A stretch of 64,000 nt of DNA from positions 17,525,849 through 17,589,848 of the forward strand of contig CM055114.1 in the NCBI GenBank assembly GCA_029204225.1. The letters run 5' to 3'. How positions within the stretch are numbered: position 1 is the first letter of the stretch; each line of letters begins with the position of its first letter. The notes under the pieces are model-generated. The model did no database searches, was not told the DNA's origin, and was given only the letters and a program-made list of their open reading frames with translations. Both the position numbers and the translations under genes were made by a program. Source of the stretch: Diphasiastrum complanatum. Taxonomy: Eukaryota > Streptophyta > Lycopodiopsida > Lycopodiales > Lycopodiaceae. Of this stretch, positions 23,345 through 35,370 are shown one piece after another.

Positions 23345-25891
23345 CATGAGATGATCATCAAGGGACGACTATTTCAGATTGGACTTGAGTCTTTGGATGG
23401 ACAAGACTTACAGGTGGGATTCATAATGGAATCATGAAGCTGTAGACGCAAATGGGCAAAGTGTGAAGCTTTGGGAGCCAGCTCTAGGTTGGAGAGCTGA
23501 TGGAGATCGCACGAGGTCATTAGAGGAGTTCTAAATCCAAAAAAGACCTTTTGTAAAGATTCTTTTTATATTTTTTCTTAATGTTTTCTTACACGTGGGC
23601 CAATCAAAACACTCAAATTTGAAATCTACGTAACGTAACATTTTAGTGGTAAGGCCGAATTTAGCGGAGTTTGGTGCATTGGAAAGTGCTCAACAAGGGC
23701 TTTCTAATGATATGTTACATGACATACTTTTGAGCTACGATAAAAAAGTTATGGCAAGTCAAAAGTATTAGTGCTATAATATTTTAATAATATAAACTAC
23801 ATCTTGCACGAATTCTTAAAGGGTCTTTTTGGAGCTCAAAACTCCCCTAATGGTGATCGGAGGGCAAGCACCATGATGGGTGTTTCGCTAGCGATCTACT
23901 AGAGGGGACACTAATGGCGAGGACTTCATGGTGTGCTCATTTGGGAGTACAGGTTAGCATTACAGCAAGGGGCCAATTTTAGACATTGGCATCGATGGGG
24001 AGGCATCTACTATCACGGGCGTGGATAAGCTACTTATAGCTTTCATGCAGTTGGCTATATTTGCAGGAGTCTAGGCTTTGCACAACCTATATGGTTTGGA
24101 TCCACAGGTGGTGAGATCAGGAAGCCTAGAGGAAGTTACTCAGAGCCATATACCTCAGTACGATCGGATGGCACATAGCCAAGGAGAGCGAGCATATGCC
24201 AAGAGCCAGGTAGAGCAGGTGATGCTTTGGAGTTCGGCTTGTCTAGCAGGATGGTGACCAGGATCGGAAACATCATGTGAGCATAGTATGTGGATGACAA
24301 GTCCATTGGGGTGGCACTCAAGGAGATGCTACAGTTGCTCAGGTTATGATATGTCATTTGATGTATGGATGATGATCTTCAGCTGGTGCATTATGTGGTG
24401 ACCTAGGGACGGGTCAAGCCTACTTGGAGGTAGGTGGCATGGAGTGTACCTAGTGGTGGTACATATCCTGAGGGCATGGAGTGTATTACGGGGTGATGTA
24501 GATCTAGCATGTCCATGGTTGTGAGCCGACAAGGATGGAGATGGTTGCTCAAGGAGTGACAGCTGATATTTTGGCAAGTAATCAGGTGAGCTGCATGGTT
24601 ATATGTGTAGTAATTACTAGGTTGGCGTCACATGTTGTTTCTATCCATCATTATTTGGTAAGCAAGATGCAGCTTTTGGTTAGATCCAGTTGGAGTCTAG
24701 TTGCACTACAAGTGGACAGATTCTTGGGGAGCTATTAGTGGTTAATGGATACTTGGTAATCAGATGGTATAGGATACAGGGTTCTGGAGCTATCCTATCT
24801 GATATGCTATGGATCGTGGATGAGTTTCTCATCACGATAGTGGATCTAGTTTGCCTTTGCTTTGGTTTGGATTGACATGATGGATGTGTGTGGGATAGGC
24901 TCCTTGGTGGGAGGCCTATGTACTGGTCAAATCAGAGTTGGCAACGTCAAGCATGGGAAGTTGAGCCTGCATGGGATGTAGGAGAGATAGACTATCATCA
25001 GTATCTCTGGGAGATAGACGAGCTACTCAGGTATAGCCTATGGTGAGGTTTGTGTACATTCATTCATTGAGTCCTTGGTAGACTCTTGTGCTTAGAGCAT
25101 GGAGAATGGATGAGGATCAGCTTTCAGGACTTATTGGACAGTTGGATATGCTTGGATGTGAGGGCATCTTGTTACATGTGTGGGCCATGGTTGGAGACCT
25201 GATTTGGTGTGACCAGTGGTGTAGCAACAGATCTATTGGTGGCACAGGTGTTGGTACAACAAGATACCACTTATGGTTAGGCCTTGGTCATGTATTTGAT
25301 GTTTTATCATTCGTGTTGGTTTGCATGAGAGTGTGTGTGGGCTTGCATGTTGCCTTGTCACGAGGGTCTAGATCTGAGTCGGATTTGTATGTGGTTGTGC
25401 ATTTGCTACGTCAGATACAAAGTAGTCATTTTTATGCTCATTGACTTGTCATTATGTCTACTAGCTATTTATCCGATGAGGGTATAGTCTTATGGTGGGA
25501 GTAAGATTTCCTCAGTTGGAGCCTCAATCGCTCATTTATGTCAGCTTTATAGGTTTATGCTTGTAAGTGTCTGATAGGATGTCAGCCTAGCTAGATGGAG
25601 GATGTAAGTCTCATGGTGGCAGTGGGATTTTCTCAGTTTGAGCCATGTAGCTCATGTGGTCCACTTGTGTTTCAAGTTGGATGGGGACGAGTCAATTGAT
25701 TGAGAGTATGGTAGACTCTATATATGAGCATTGTGTTTGCATGATAGTTTGTTAGTCAAACCTGGTGGTTTGTTGGTGTGCTTGAGTGTGAGTCAAGTAC
25801 ATGGTAGCATGGACATGCATCTTTTGGAGACTCCAAACATTGCTATAAATTATTGTTTTTCACTCTTATCACATTTGAGCTTAAGGGAGAG
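23345..25891 (+). repeat. Repeat family R1, copy C, with polypurine tract
   Basis: This is the longest copy of R1. From about 23363 it matches the reverse complement of copy A, then copy B. At its far end (25748-25891) it matches 4308-4456 and finishes in TTAAGGGAGAG (25881-25891), followed by 45 bp of LTR. The frames inside are short and recognised by no domain I know. It is best read as the long 3' non-coding interior of an LTR element, or a large non-autonomous derivative, in plus orientation. The joint to Copia-2 at 23345 is abrupt. Whether the two belong together or were joined by recombination is open. Confidence 0.7.
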
Positions 25892-25937
25892 AGTTAGAAA
25901 TCGGAGTTAATCTGATATACATTTTATGTAAGCTCTA
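25892..25937 (+). repeat. LTR stub of the R1-type element
   Basis: The 45 bp or so starting AGTTAGAAATC match 4457-4502. Then the sequence switches abruptly to copia gag (Copia-3). This marks a recombination or deletion joint. Confidence 0.6.
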
Positions 25938-28900
25938 AATCAAGCAAAGACATGAAAGATCAAAGATCAGAGGCCTTAGCATGCATCACACTCAATCTTG
26001 CTGACTCCTAAATATCACACGTTACCACATGCAAAACCTCTAAGGATGCATTAGATTTGTTATCAAATCTCTATGAGACTCATAATGTAACCACTAGATT
26101 ACATCTTAGAAAAAAGTTATTTACTCTTAGCATGTCTGATTCTACTGCCATCACTTCTCACATCAACACCTTCAAGTCCCTATTGGATCAGTTATTAGTT
26201 GTAGGATGTTCTATTCAAGATGATGATGCCGTTATGACCTTGCTTTCTTCTCTTCCAAAGTCGTATGAACACTTTGTGGTAATGATTTCCACACAACCCG
26301 ACCTCACTCTTCAAAAGGTGATCGGTCATCTTCTTCAAGAAGAAATACGGAGAAAGACCAGCGACTTGTCCATCAAAGACAAATCCATGGCCCTGTACAT
26401 CAAGAAGAAAGACTATTCCAAGGACAAGAATCAAGTGCAGCAGTAACAGTAGAAGCCTTACACTCAAGGTGAGCACGATGGATCGCGCAAGAAGCTTTTC
26501 TACAGATATTGCAAGAGAGCCAATCATGACATCAAGGAGTGTCGTATCCGCATCTACAACGAGGCAAAGAAGCAACAACAACAGCAGCAGCCAAACTCCT
26601 CCAATGCGACGGAATTCAAGGAGCAAGATACACATTTGTTAATGGCTTACAACAACAGCAACGAAGACTGCGATAGCTGGTACCTGGATAGCGGCGCTAC
26701 CCAACACATGACCTCTCACAAGGAATGGTTTACCGAGTATGAAGCTTACAACAGAGATCAATTCATCTACCTCAAAGATTCTAGCACCATACACATGGAA
26801 GGCAAAGGGACAGTCAAGATCACCTTCAACAACGATCTATCTATTTGTGTTCCTAACGTCCCCCACATTCCTCAACTATCAAAGAACATGTTATCAGTCT
26901 CTAAGATAACTTATGAGGACTACACTATTACTTTATCATCTGAACAATGTACAATACTCGATGAAGATACTACACTAGAGTCAAAAATCTTTACATACTC
27001 TCTAATTCAGTTGCATTAGCTAGTATATCTAATGAAAATGTAAATGATAATGTTATTCTGTGGCATAGTCGATTTGGACACACGAATACAAGATCACTTT
27101 CCAATATGCGTTGTAATAACTTGGTTGATGGATTGTATTTTCCTTCTTTATTAGATAGGAAGTCTTTCTTTTGTGAATCATGCGTCTATGACAAACACTC
27201 TAGAAGCAAGTTTCCCAAATCACATTCCATCGAAACAAAGCATGTATTGGCTTTTGTACATAGCAATCTTTGTGGTCCAATGCCAACTCCATCCTTAGGA
27301 GATGCAATCTAATTTATCACTTTCATAGATGATTATTCTAGATGGTCTACAGTCATGTTCATTAAGCACAAATCTGAAGCCTTTGAATGCTTCAAGAGAT
27401 TCAAGGCCATGGCTGAGACACAATGTCTACAAAAGTGGAGGCACTCCGAACTGATGGTGGCGGCGAATACATTTCTAACGAGATGTCCGACTACATGGCT
27501 GAACATGGTGTTAGAAGATAGTTCACCACTTCCTATTCACCTCAACAAAGCGGGATTAAAGGAAGAATCAAACTCTTCTCAACTCAGCCAGATCCATGAT
27601 ACATCAAGCACACCTACTTGCGAAGTTTTGGGTAGAAGCTACTGCCACAGCCTGTTACGTGCAGAACAGATCCAACACTAAAGTTGTCAACAACAAAACT
27701 CCTTTTGAAGTTTGGCATGGGCACAAGCCTAGTGTCAGCCAATTAAAAATCTTTGGTCGTATATGTTTTGTTCACATTCCTAAACAGCTTAGGAAGAAGC
27801 TAGATCATAGGACAAATAAATGTATTTTCATTGGCTATCTTGATGAACATAAAGCTTATAAAGTTTATGATCCATCCACCAATGTAGTATTTGTCTCTAG
27901 AGATGTAATATTTCAAGAACATACATACTATGATTTCAAGCAACCATCGATAAATGATGCTATGTCATTTCATCCTATTTTACGTAGCATAGATTCTTCC
28001 AATGCTGATGTTCCTTCTATAGAACCTGCAGCTACAGCTACAAAAGCCGAGTAGCCGACAGAACCTGTCATCAGACCAAACCAAGCTAGCTTGAACATAT
28101 ATGGAGAAATTCAAGAGGAAGCATTATCGCATCTTGATCAACCAAACGTTTGCAGATCTTCATGGACTCAGACAATTCCTGAGAGATATACACCTCAATC
28201 ATTCTGGACTTCATTAGAAGAACCAGAGAGCCTAGCCAAAGCAATTAACTCCAAGGATGTTGTGAAGTGACAAGAAGCTATGGAAGGCAAGTAACTCACT
28301 TTTGACGAATCAGACCTGGACATTGGTCAACTTCCCCACTCACAAGAGAGTTATCGACAACAAGTGGATCTTCAAGAAGAATATCAGCTCTTGTGGTTCC
28401 ATTGCTAAATAGAAAGCACGGCTGGTGGCTAAAAGATTTACTCAAGTCCAAAGAATGGATTACGAAGAAATTTTCAATCTTGTCGTCAAGATGCTGTATT
28501 AGCAGTCACAAAAGACCTCGACATGCACCAAATGGATGTCAAGACAACATTTCTCAATGACAACGTTGAAGAGGAGCTGTATATCTTCCAACCAGAAGGA
28601 TTTGAAGTCAAAGGCCAAGAGCACAAAGTGTGCAAGCTGCACAAAGCAATCTACGGTTTGAAACAAGCCGCAAGAGCATGGTTCGATAGAATCAACTCTT
28701 ATCTCATTCAATTGAGATTTGCAAACAATTCAGCTGACTGTAATATTTATTCCAAGCATATATGCACCAATTCAGTTCACATAGCTCTTTACGTAGATGA
28801 TGCATTTATCTTGTCTAACAACACTTTTTTTCTGCATACTACTAAGAGTGATCTGTCAAAGAAATTTGACATGACTGATTTAGGAGCTGTTCATTCTTTG

Positions 28901-29750
28901 CTAGGAAATCACATTACTAGAAATAGACTTCAGAAGAAGATCTATCTTAGCCAGCATGCATATCTAAAAGGCATTTTAAAAAAGTTTCATATGTCTGATT
29001 GCAAACCAATTGGAACTCCAATGGATCCAAGTATAGTATTGACTAAACCTACTAGTGTTGATTCTAATAGTGAAGTACTTGACATAGCGAAGTACCCTTA
29101 TCATTCACTAATAGGATCTTTGATGTATGCAATGATGTGTACTAGACTAGATTTAGCATACATTGTTAGCACGTTAAGTCAATTCATGTCTAATCCTAGG
29201 ATCTCTCATTAGAAAGCATTAAAGAGAGTGATGAGATATATTCAGGAAAGTTTAGATCACATTTTATGTTATGATGGAAATGCCATCGACCCACTCGTCC
29301 TGTGTCTCTACCAAAAAATCTACCTTCGGGTTCTGTTTCTATCTGACGGGGGGACCGATTTCGTGAAACTCAAGGAAGCAAAAATCAATCGTGTTTTCTT
29401 CAACCGAGACAGAGTACATCGCAGCATGTCAAGCTTCAAAAGAAGCTGTATGGATCAGGTTGTTACTTCATGACTTACATGACACTCAGTTCAATGCTAC
29501 TACCATTTTGTGTGACAATTTGAGCTGTATTTCACTATCACTGAATCCCAGATTTCATGGCAAATCCAGGCATATAAAAATCCAGTATCATTCCATTCGG
29601 GAGAAAGTATTTCTCAGGGCAAGTGATCCTTCAATATTGATCCACAATAGAAATGGTCGCAGACATCTTCACCAAAGTGCTTCCTAGGATCAAGCATCAG
29701 ATGTTCTTCAACATGCTGAACTTGACGAAGATACCAAGGCATCAACCGTG
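25938..29750 (+). pseudogene. Copia-3 gag-pol
   Basis: Gag is open from 26057 to 26446. A zinc knuckle follows at about 26490-26540, with its first Cys replaced by Tyr (FYRYCKRANHDIKEC). The protease motif WYLDSGATQHM is near 26680. Integrase (27060-28050) shows WHSRFGHTN, then FITFIDDYSR after a stop at 27310, then a frameshifted core near 27450 and the conserved KIFGRICFVHIP. RT (28390-29230) keeps QMDVKTTFLND, KAIYGLKQAARAWF and the catalytic LYVDDAF, but the start of the palm is deleted or frameshifted near 28495. RNase H (29390-29690) includes FSSTETEYIAACQ. There are at least six disruptions. Confidence 0.9.
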
Positions 29751-29752
29751 AC

Positions 29753-29764
29753 CTTAAGGGGGAC
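29753..29764 (+). other. Copia-3 polypurine tract
   Basis: CTTAAGGGGGAC directly precedes the LTR start TGTTGG. Confidence 0.85.
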
Positions 29765-30119
29765 TGTTGGAAATTAAGCCCACAGCTGTCTCCTTGGTGA
29801 ATGACTATTTTTCCATTTTACGATTCTTTCTGCACGTTTATTGATCATTGGTCTAGGGTCAGATGAAACCAAGTTTGGTTCTACGTCTGCTCATCTGATA
29901 CCTGCAGGAATCACAAACTTAGACAGCCAATTATTTGAAGAACATCTACAACGGGATTCCGGCTGATCTCCAGCAAAGGGTAACCAATCCTGTTATAATT
30001 TCAAGTTCAGATGTTAAGTTTAATAATTTGAAGTCATCGAAGACTTGGCCATCTTCAAGGACTTCCACAAAACTTGCATTTAGATTTGCATTACTTTTTC
30101 AACAATCTGTAGAAATACA
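29765..30119 (+). repeat. Copia-3 3' LTR
   Basis: It starts TGTTGGAAATTAAGCC after the polypurine tract and ends at AGAAATACA, 355 bp in all, with canonical TG...CA ends. The first 220 bp match 4089-4307. The right end is set by the CA dinucleotide and the change of sequence, not by a second full copy. Confidence 0.75.
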
Positions 30120-30953
30120 CTAAGTGTCACACGGTTCGCATTTTTCGCACTTTCCCGAAAACTGTGACACGTGCTGTTTGCGGGGAAAAAGATTCCTTTT
30201 TCAAGCTATTTTCGATGAAAAATCATCGCCGCGCGTTATTACGCTGAGGCGAAACTGTTAAAAAATGACGCGTAAATGGCCCATTGTGGCCGGTTGCACT
30301 GCTATTAAAATACTGTTCATTTGTTAATTTATGTTGTATGAAGATTTCATTTATGCGCCCTATGCCCCTAGTTCCCGGGTTTGTCGAGGCTAGGAGGTGC
30401 CAGTTCGTCTTAAAAACCAATTAAATGGCAGTTTTATTCACCGTAGGCCACTTTAGTAATTTAAAACCAAACTTGGGGCTCAGCCCTTAAGTTTGGGCCC
30501 AACTGCCAAAGAGCCCCTATTGGTGCCCAATCATGAAGAGGTGCACCTTTTTGGGCCTCAGCCCTCTCTAGCATTAGAAGGGGCCAGCCTCTACGTAGCA
30601 TTCTCATTGTCATCTTCTTGGAGAGAGAGAGAGAACTTGTGAGAAGAAGTTTGGAGAGAAAGGGAAGGAGAAGAAGGTGTTGTGCTTGGTGCCTCCCATC
30701 TCTTCCACTTCCAATTTGTGCTCAATACTACAGAGACAAGGAGGAGGAAAGGAGAAGAGGCTGATCTGCCTAGTGCCTTCCACTCTAATTTCTTTGTTGG
30801 ATCTTTGTTGCAACTCTGTTCATTTTCATTGCTATTGATCTGTTTCTCAGCCTTTAGCATTGTGTTTATTTCTTGGATCATTGTTTACTGAATCAGATTT
30901 GATGCCATTTGTTGTACTGCCTCTAACCCTGTGGTTGCAGGTCCTGACATTGT
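30120..30953. other. Unassigned region
   Basis: It contains TTTTTCGCACTTTCCCGAAAA-like words near 30140-30170 that recur near 32810-33060 and 55420. A GA-rich run lies near 30618-30680. A 96-codon minus-strand frame at 30591-30881 depends on the GA-rich tract and is not convincing. Confidence 0.35.
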
Positions 30954-31013
30954 GAGGATTGTATTTGTATATTTTTGTTGTTAGAGAGGATTGTATTTGT
31001 ATATTTTTGTTGT
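30954..31013. repeat. 32-bp tandem duplication
   Basis: The unit GAGGATTGTATTTGTATATT... starts at 30954 and at 30986, and the copies are almost identical. Confidence 0.9.
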
Positions 31014-31072
31014 CTCTAACATTGTTACTGCAGGTTTTGAAGTGTGGGATTGTGTTGTTTCTTTTACAGAGA

Positions 31073-31126
31073 TATGAAAGTGAGGATTGATGATATACTT
31101 ATGAAAGTGAGGATTGATGATATACT
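31073..31126. repeat. 27-bp perfect tandem duplication
   Basis: The unit beginning TATGAAAGTGAGGATTGATG occurs at 31073-31099 and 31100-31126. Confidence 0.95.
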
Positions 31127-32790
31127 GCTCTTAAGATTGCTCATTTCCTTGCATTTGTGTTTTATGGGAGACTGTGGCTGAGTTTATAGGATTAGAGGAT
31201 TAGTTGTCATTGTGTTCTGCTCAAGGATTGTTGTCTTGAGAGTGTCATGTTTCAAGTCAGAATGGTGTTTTTATACTTCTTGAAGGTCATTGATCTAATA
31301 GACAGATTCATGAACTATAAATCATTGCTTTAAACCCATATGAAAGTTCCTCCATTGCTGATCACCCAGAGATAATAAGCCTATTCCATTGCAAAGTTTC
31401 TTGATCATTCCAGATTTCCTTGGAAAAAGTAGTTCTTGATCTATAAGAGGTATTAGACAGAGAGAAGCTACAAAGAAGGATGATCAAAGAGCATTCAGTC
31501 TTAGGATTCTCATTGAGAATGCAATCCAATGTGCCTATTGATGAATGCTATTGAAATGAATGCACAATTGATCTTTGTAAAGAAAGTTAATATAGATTTA
31601 AGACAGTTGCAGCAGACCTTCAAGGTCTTGGCGGAATTTCTTGAGTAAATAGGAAAGGTTTTTGCTAACAGTTGGAGTCCTACAGTATAGGCTCATGATA
31701 TTATGCTAACAGTCTGGAGATTTTATAGCAGATGTTGAAAGGTTCCCTTGTTGACCTGCTATAGCATTTTGCTTGTATGAGGCCATTTTTTTTCCCTGCC
31801 TGTGGCCGTCTCATCTGCGGCCCTTCACTAGCTGCCTGTGGATCTGTTCTTACCTGTACTTGCAGACCTGTCCATCGTTAGCCCTGTCTGCGCTCCTTCC
31901 CCTTCTCTAACCTTGCTGTACCTGCGCTCCCTCTACTTTCCTGTCTGTCTTGCTCCCCTGCTGCCTGTGCCCTAGAGTCAGATCGCTGCCTACTGCCATT
32001 CCTAACTGCCTGACCTGCGTGGTTTTCTGACCATGACTAACGGAAATGGATTTTCTTTGCTTAATGAAGATGATTGGTTCTTGTGGGCAACCCATTTGCC
32101 TGGCATTCATCTAGCTACCGAACCTATTCATTACTTGAAATCAACTAGAGGCCCAACTGTTGTGGTCTAGATGCCTCCCTGTTGTAGCAAGGTGAGCCAT
32201 GGTTTCTGTGTGAAAGAAAATAAACAGCATTGTTGCCTTCTCTACCAACACATGTATATAACCAAACCATCAAGCCATAACCATTGAGGCCTATTGAAGG
32301 TTTTGAGTGAAATGATAGCAATGGTTTCAGGGATCTACCTTGCTATTTAAATATCCGTCAAGCTGCATAGCCTTTTAATGAGAGAACCCTAGCAAGTGAT
32401 GTGATCATTGTCACCTAAGTTGTTTGACTCTTGAGCCTATGAGTCCATGATAATAACTGTCCACTTCTTGGTTGAGCATTGTTGACCATACAAATTGCAA
32501 TTCGGGATTCGGGAACTAACCGTTTGCCACAGGTTCAGCATTTGTTTGACGAGTTAGAAATTTGCCTAACCGATTGCCATTAAAAGTGCCGGTGGTCATG
32601 AACGGCCTTATTTTCGACTCCATATCCAATGGAGCTTGAGCTGTAATTGTGGTATAGACCGACTTCCGTTAGCATTTCCTTAGATTGGCAGTCTATTTGG
32701 GGGTCGTTTTATAATCCTTCACTTGCCTTCGACTTCTTCCGTTCAATTATTTTGAAGAAGTCAACTTGTTCACAGTTCAAAACTTTAACT
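31127..32790. other. Unassigned region
   Basis: A pyrimidine-rich stretch at 31780-31990 is rich in CCTGTCTG/TGCCTG-like words. It is followed by an ATG at 32034 that opens about 45 codons (a peptide including NEDDWFLWATHLPG) before a stop. I do not recognise it. Nothing else was seen. Confidence 0.3.
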
Positions 32791-33065
32791 ATTTTCAACA
32801 CCTTCGGCTTTTTCGCATTTTCTCGAAAAAATGAAAAGAGAGAGAACATTATCGAAGATCCTCTATTTTTAAGGGTTAAACTATTAAAGGCACCTTCGCC
32901 TTGGTTTTAAGAGCACCTTAAACTTGTTTTAAGTGCACCTTCGGCTTTTTTACATTTTCCCGAAAAGTGTGAGAGAGTTAAACTGTTAAGGACATCATCG
33001 TCTTTTTGAGGGCACCTTCAACTTTTTAAGGGCACCTTCGGCTTTTTCGCAAAATTCCGAAGAGA
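32791..33065. repeat. Degenerate short repeats, core CACCTTCGGCTTTTT
   Basis: About five imperfect copies of GGCACCTTCGGCTTTTT occur near 32800, 32890, 32935, 33010 and 33030, alternating with CGCATTTTCTCGAAAA-type words and GAGAGAG runs. The block lies just upstream of a sequence with TATA-like boxes, so it may be the enhancer-like part of an old LTR. Confidence 0.55.
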
Positions 33066-33990
33066 GAGATAAATGTCGAAGGTCGTCTATTTTGAACGAG
33101 AAATGTTCCCAGCCACTTTCCTAAATTTGCGAAGTGAGAAAAAGCCACTTCACGTAAAATACGAAGTGAGAGCATTTGTCACGTCCTCGTCAACGTCAAC
33201 GTTCCTGTTGACTGTATATACTATGTATAGTTGTCACAGAAGCCAAATACTTCCAAGTACAACGACTTACCTAATTAGGTGACAAACATTTACTGTAATT
33301 AATACATGGATGAAATCTATAAATGGATCATCTAGGCACACTCATAGGATTGCTCCGTCCATGAGACATATTATTTGAGCCTCTCAGTTACGCCGCCATT
33401 GTTGGTTGTAATTGCTATTCGTGCTTCAGTGTAATATAACAGCATCATGCTTTTCTGTGTATAACGTAGATGAATGCTTGTTGTCATTGAATGCACTTTA
33501 TCGCTGTTTGATCGCGCTTGTTTACTCACTCTCATCAGAACACGGACGTTTACGACTCCTCAGTTTCTGATTAGACGATGACTGTCTTTGACACCTGAGA
33601 AACTTGCGATATCATACTGCTCTTCCATCTATTTCAGAACTACTCTTCATATTGAATCCATTTTTCAGTAATACCACGCACAAACCATTTCTAATGTCTT
33701 CGGTGGACTGTACTCTTGTTTTTGAGAGTATGAATTAATTTTTAAGATCTTGTTGGGCAATTAGAATACTTAAAGCTGTGATTATATTTAGCATAAGTTG
33801 TCTATTAGACTGTTTTTGCATCTAGCAGCTGATTGTAACGGGAGAGCTGTTCCACGATATTTCTGCTCTCTTCTCCATTCGTGTTCTTCTATCTCCATTG
33901 CCCCCATCAATTTTTATAACCTATTTTTACAGTACTAAGCATGCTTGGAAATTTTGGTCTTGAACTGAGCAGCCAAACTAGTACATTGTC
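33066..33990. other. Unassigned LTR-like or promoter-like region
   Basis: TATA-like words occur near 33216 and 33317 (CTATAAATGG). No frame is recognisable. It may be the downstream half of an old LTR that starts with the CACCTTCGG repeats, but no partner copy is present. Confidence 0.3.
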
Positions 33991-34008
33991 TAATGGACCC
34001 TCCAAATT

Positions 34009-34018
34009 AGCCTATAAA
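34009..34018 (+). promoter_or_regulatory. Candidate TATA box
   Basis: CCTATAAAAG is a strong match to a plant TATA box. An ATG at 34162 lies about 150 bp downstream and opens the small broken frames described in the next entry. Confidence 0.4.
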
Positions 34019-34161
34019 AGGGTAGAATTCGATTTCATTTCTCACTTGTGCTTGCGAAGCTCTTGCCAATTTTTCCCGCGACCAAAGCCTTCAAAACCTT
34101 CTAACCTGCTTCCTGTTATACACTCGTGCTCATAACTCTCAATTTTTGACCTTGCTCCATC

Positions 34162-34799
34162 ATGTCTTTCACAGATACATCTCAGTCTCCTCGTTATACT
34201 ATCCATCGTATTGTCCCAACTAAAACAGACATCATGATACCTGCGGATGGTCACTCAGTGGATGACCCTTGTGGAGCCTCTGCTCACTGCAATGGGTATT
34301 CATGAGAGAGCCTTCTCAGAGAAAATTAACATGGATTTATTATCCTTGCCTTCAGTACCTAGGAGAAGGAGAAATCCAAGTTTTAGATTGCCTTCCAGGG
34401 AGCCACACACAAGGTGCGTGTCACATCAGACGAGATCAGATACTTATTTCGAAAAGTGGAAACCTACCATACTGCACTGAGCTTGAGAAATTTGATAAAC
34501 TCAAAAGGACGGCAACCACTGAGCTTGGCAAGACAAAGACAATCATCAAGGATTATGAGAAAGCAATCGTTTAGCTGTTAGAAGCCAGGCCTCAAATCCC
34601 AGTTCCAGTCATGCCGCAGTTCTCCCCTCAGCACCAAGAAGAGACAAGAATGGATACAAGGATAGATGCAAGCATAAACCAGGGTGGAGCTCATGAACTT
34701 CAAGAAACAATGGACATCCAAGCTGCTGAAGTCGGTCCATCTTCATCAGGGGCCAGAGTGTTATTTCAAACCAACATGTATATATCTTTATTTCAATAA
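34162..34799 (+). pseudogene. Broken open frame of unknown function
   Basis: The ATG at 34162 gives 47 codons. Overlapping frames at 34247-34480 and 34269-34574 look like parts of one protein separated by frameshifts, followed by 34611-34799. The peptides include a charged, coiled-coil-like stretch (ELGKTKTIIKDYEKAIV) and a Gln/Glu-rich tail. An upstream TATA box supports former expression. I cannot name a family. It could be a captured host fragment or the first frame of a retroelement. Confidence 0.3.
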
Positions 34800-35176
34800 A
34801 GCAGATTGGTTCTCTTGTGAAATGGATTTATGAATGTCCTTGCTCTCTATCATTTTTCCTCCATCTCTCATGCTTTTTATTGTATTTGCTAATTATTGGA
34901 TCTGATTGTTATTGAAATTGTATGTTCTTATGTTTTTTCTGAGAGAGAAAGAGAGAGAGAGAGAAAGAATAAGCTATATTCATTGTGGATCATCGTGTTA
35001 ATGGATGTAGTGTTAATGATCGTAGTGTTAATGCTTAGGGTTAATAGATGTTAGAGTTAGATGTGGATCTTCCATTCATGCTGAAATCTGATATATGTTA
35101 ATCGCTCTCATGGGAACGAACCTACGCGTGACATCTAACTTCTACTCTTTGATGCTAGATTGCTTGGATCTTGGGT
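34800..35176. other. Unassigned spacer
   Basis: It contains a GAGAGAGAAAGAG tract near 34940-34970 and two or three echoes of GTGTTAATG near 34997-35035. No gene was seen. Confidence 0.4.
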
Positions 35177-35370
35177 TCAGGTTAGGATAGGAAAGAAACC
35201 CACTACATTAGCACCTAACCTCAAGGCTTTGGCACCTTCACACAAAGTTCTATTCTTCCTCTTGGCCACTCCATTTTGTTGTGGTTTTCTTGGGTTTGTG
35301 TACTCCCTCTTGATCCCATGCTCGTCACAAAAAGCCTTCAACTTGGTAGAAATATACTTACCACCATTGT
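35177..35370 (-). pseudogene. Copia-7 integrase, C-terminal side fragment
   Basis: The minus-strand frame reads NGGKYISTKLKAFCDEHGIK, then PQQNGVAKRKNRTL, the part of the copia integrase core just after the second catalytic Asp. Its first codons abut 35371. The immediately preceding part of the same domain, ending GLRSD, lies 14 kb away at 49281-49470 on the same strand. The two are consecutive pieces of one integrase gene split by the unit at 35371-49280. The fragment fades out near 35180. Confidence 0.85.

Larger units (their letters stand above)
25938..30119 (+). mobile_element. Copia-3: 5'-truncated Ty1/copia element
   Basis: It begins in the middle of gag, continues through protease, integrase, RT and RNase H, and ends with a polypurine tract and a 3' LTR. 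The 5' LTR, primer-binding site and gag start are missing, replaced by the R1 LTR stub. A related partial LTR lies 25 kb upstream at 4089. Many stops and frameshifts show that it is old. Confidence 0.9.

Noticed and set aside
34940-34970. GA-rich tract as a GAGA-type regulatory element
   Set aside because: Short GA runs are common in this window (3118, 30620, 33060, 36940), and nothing links this one to a promoter.
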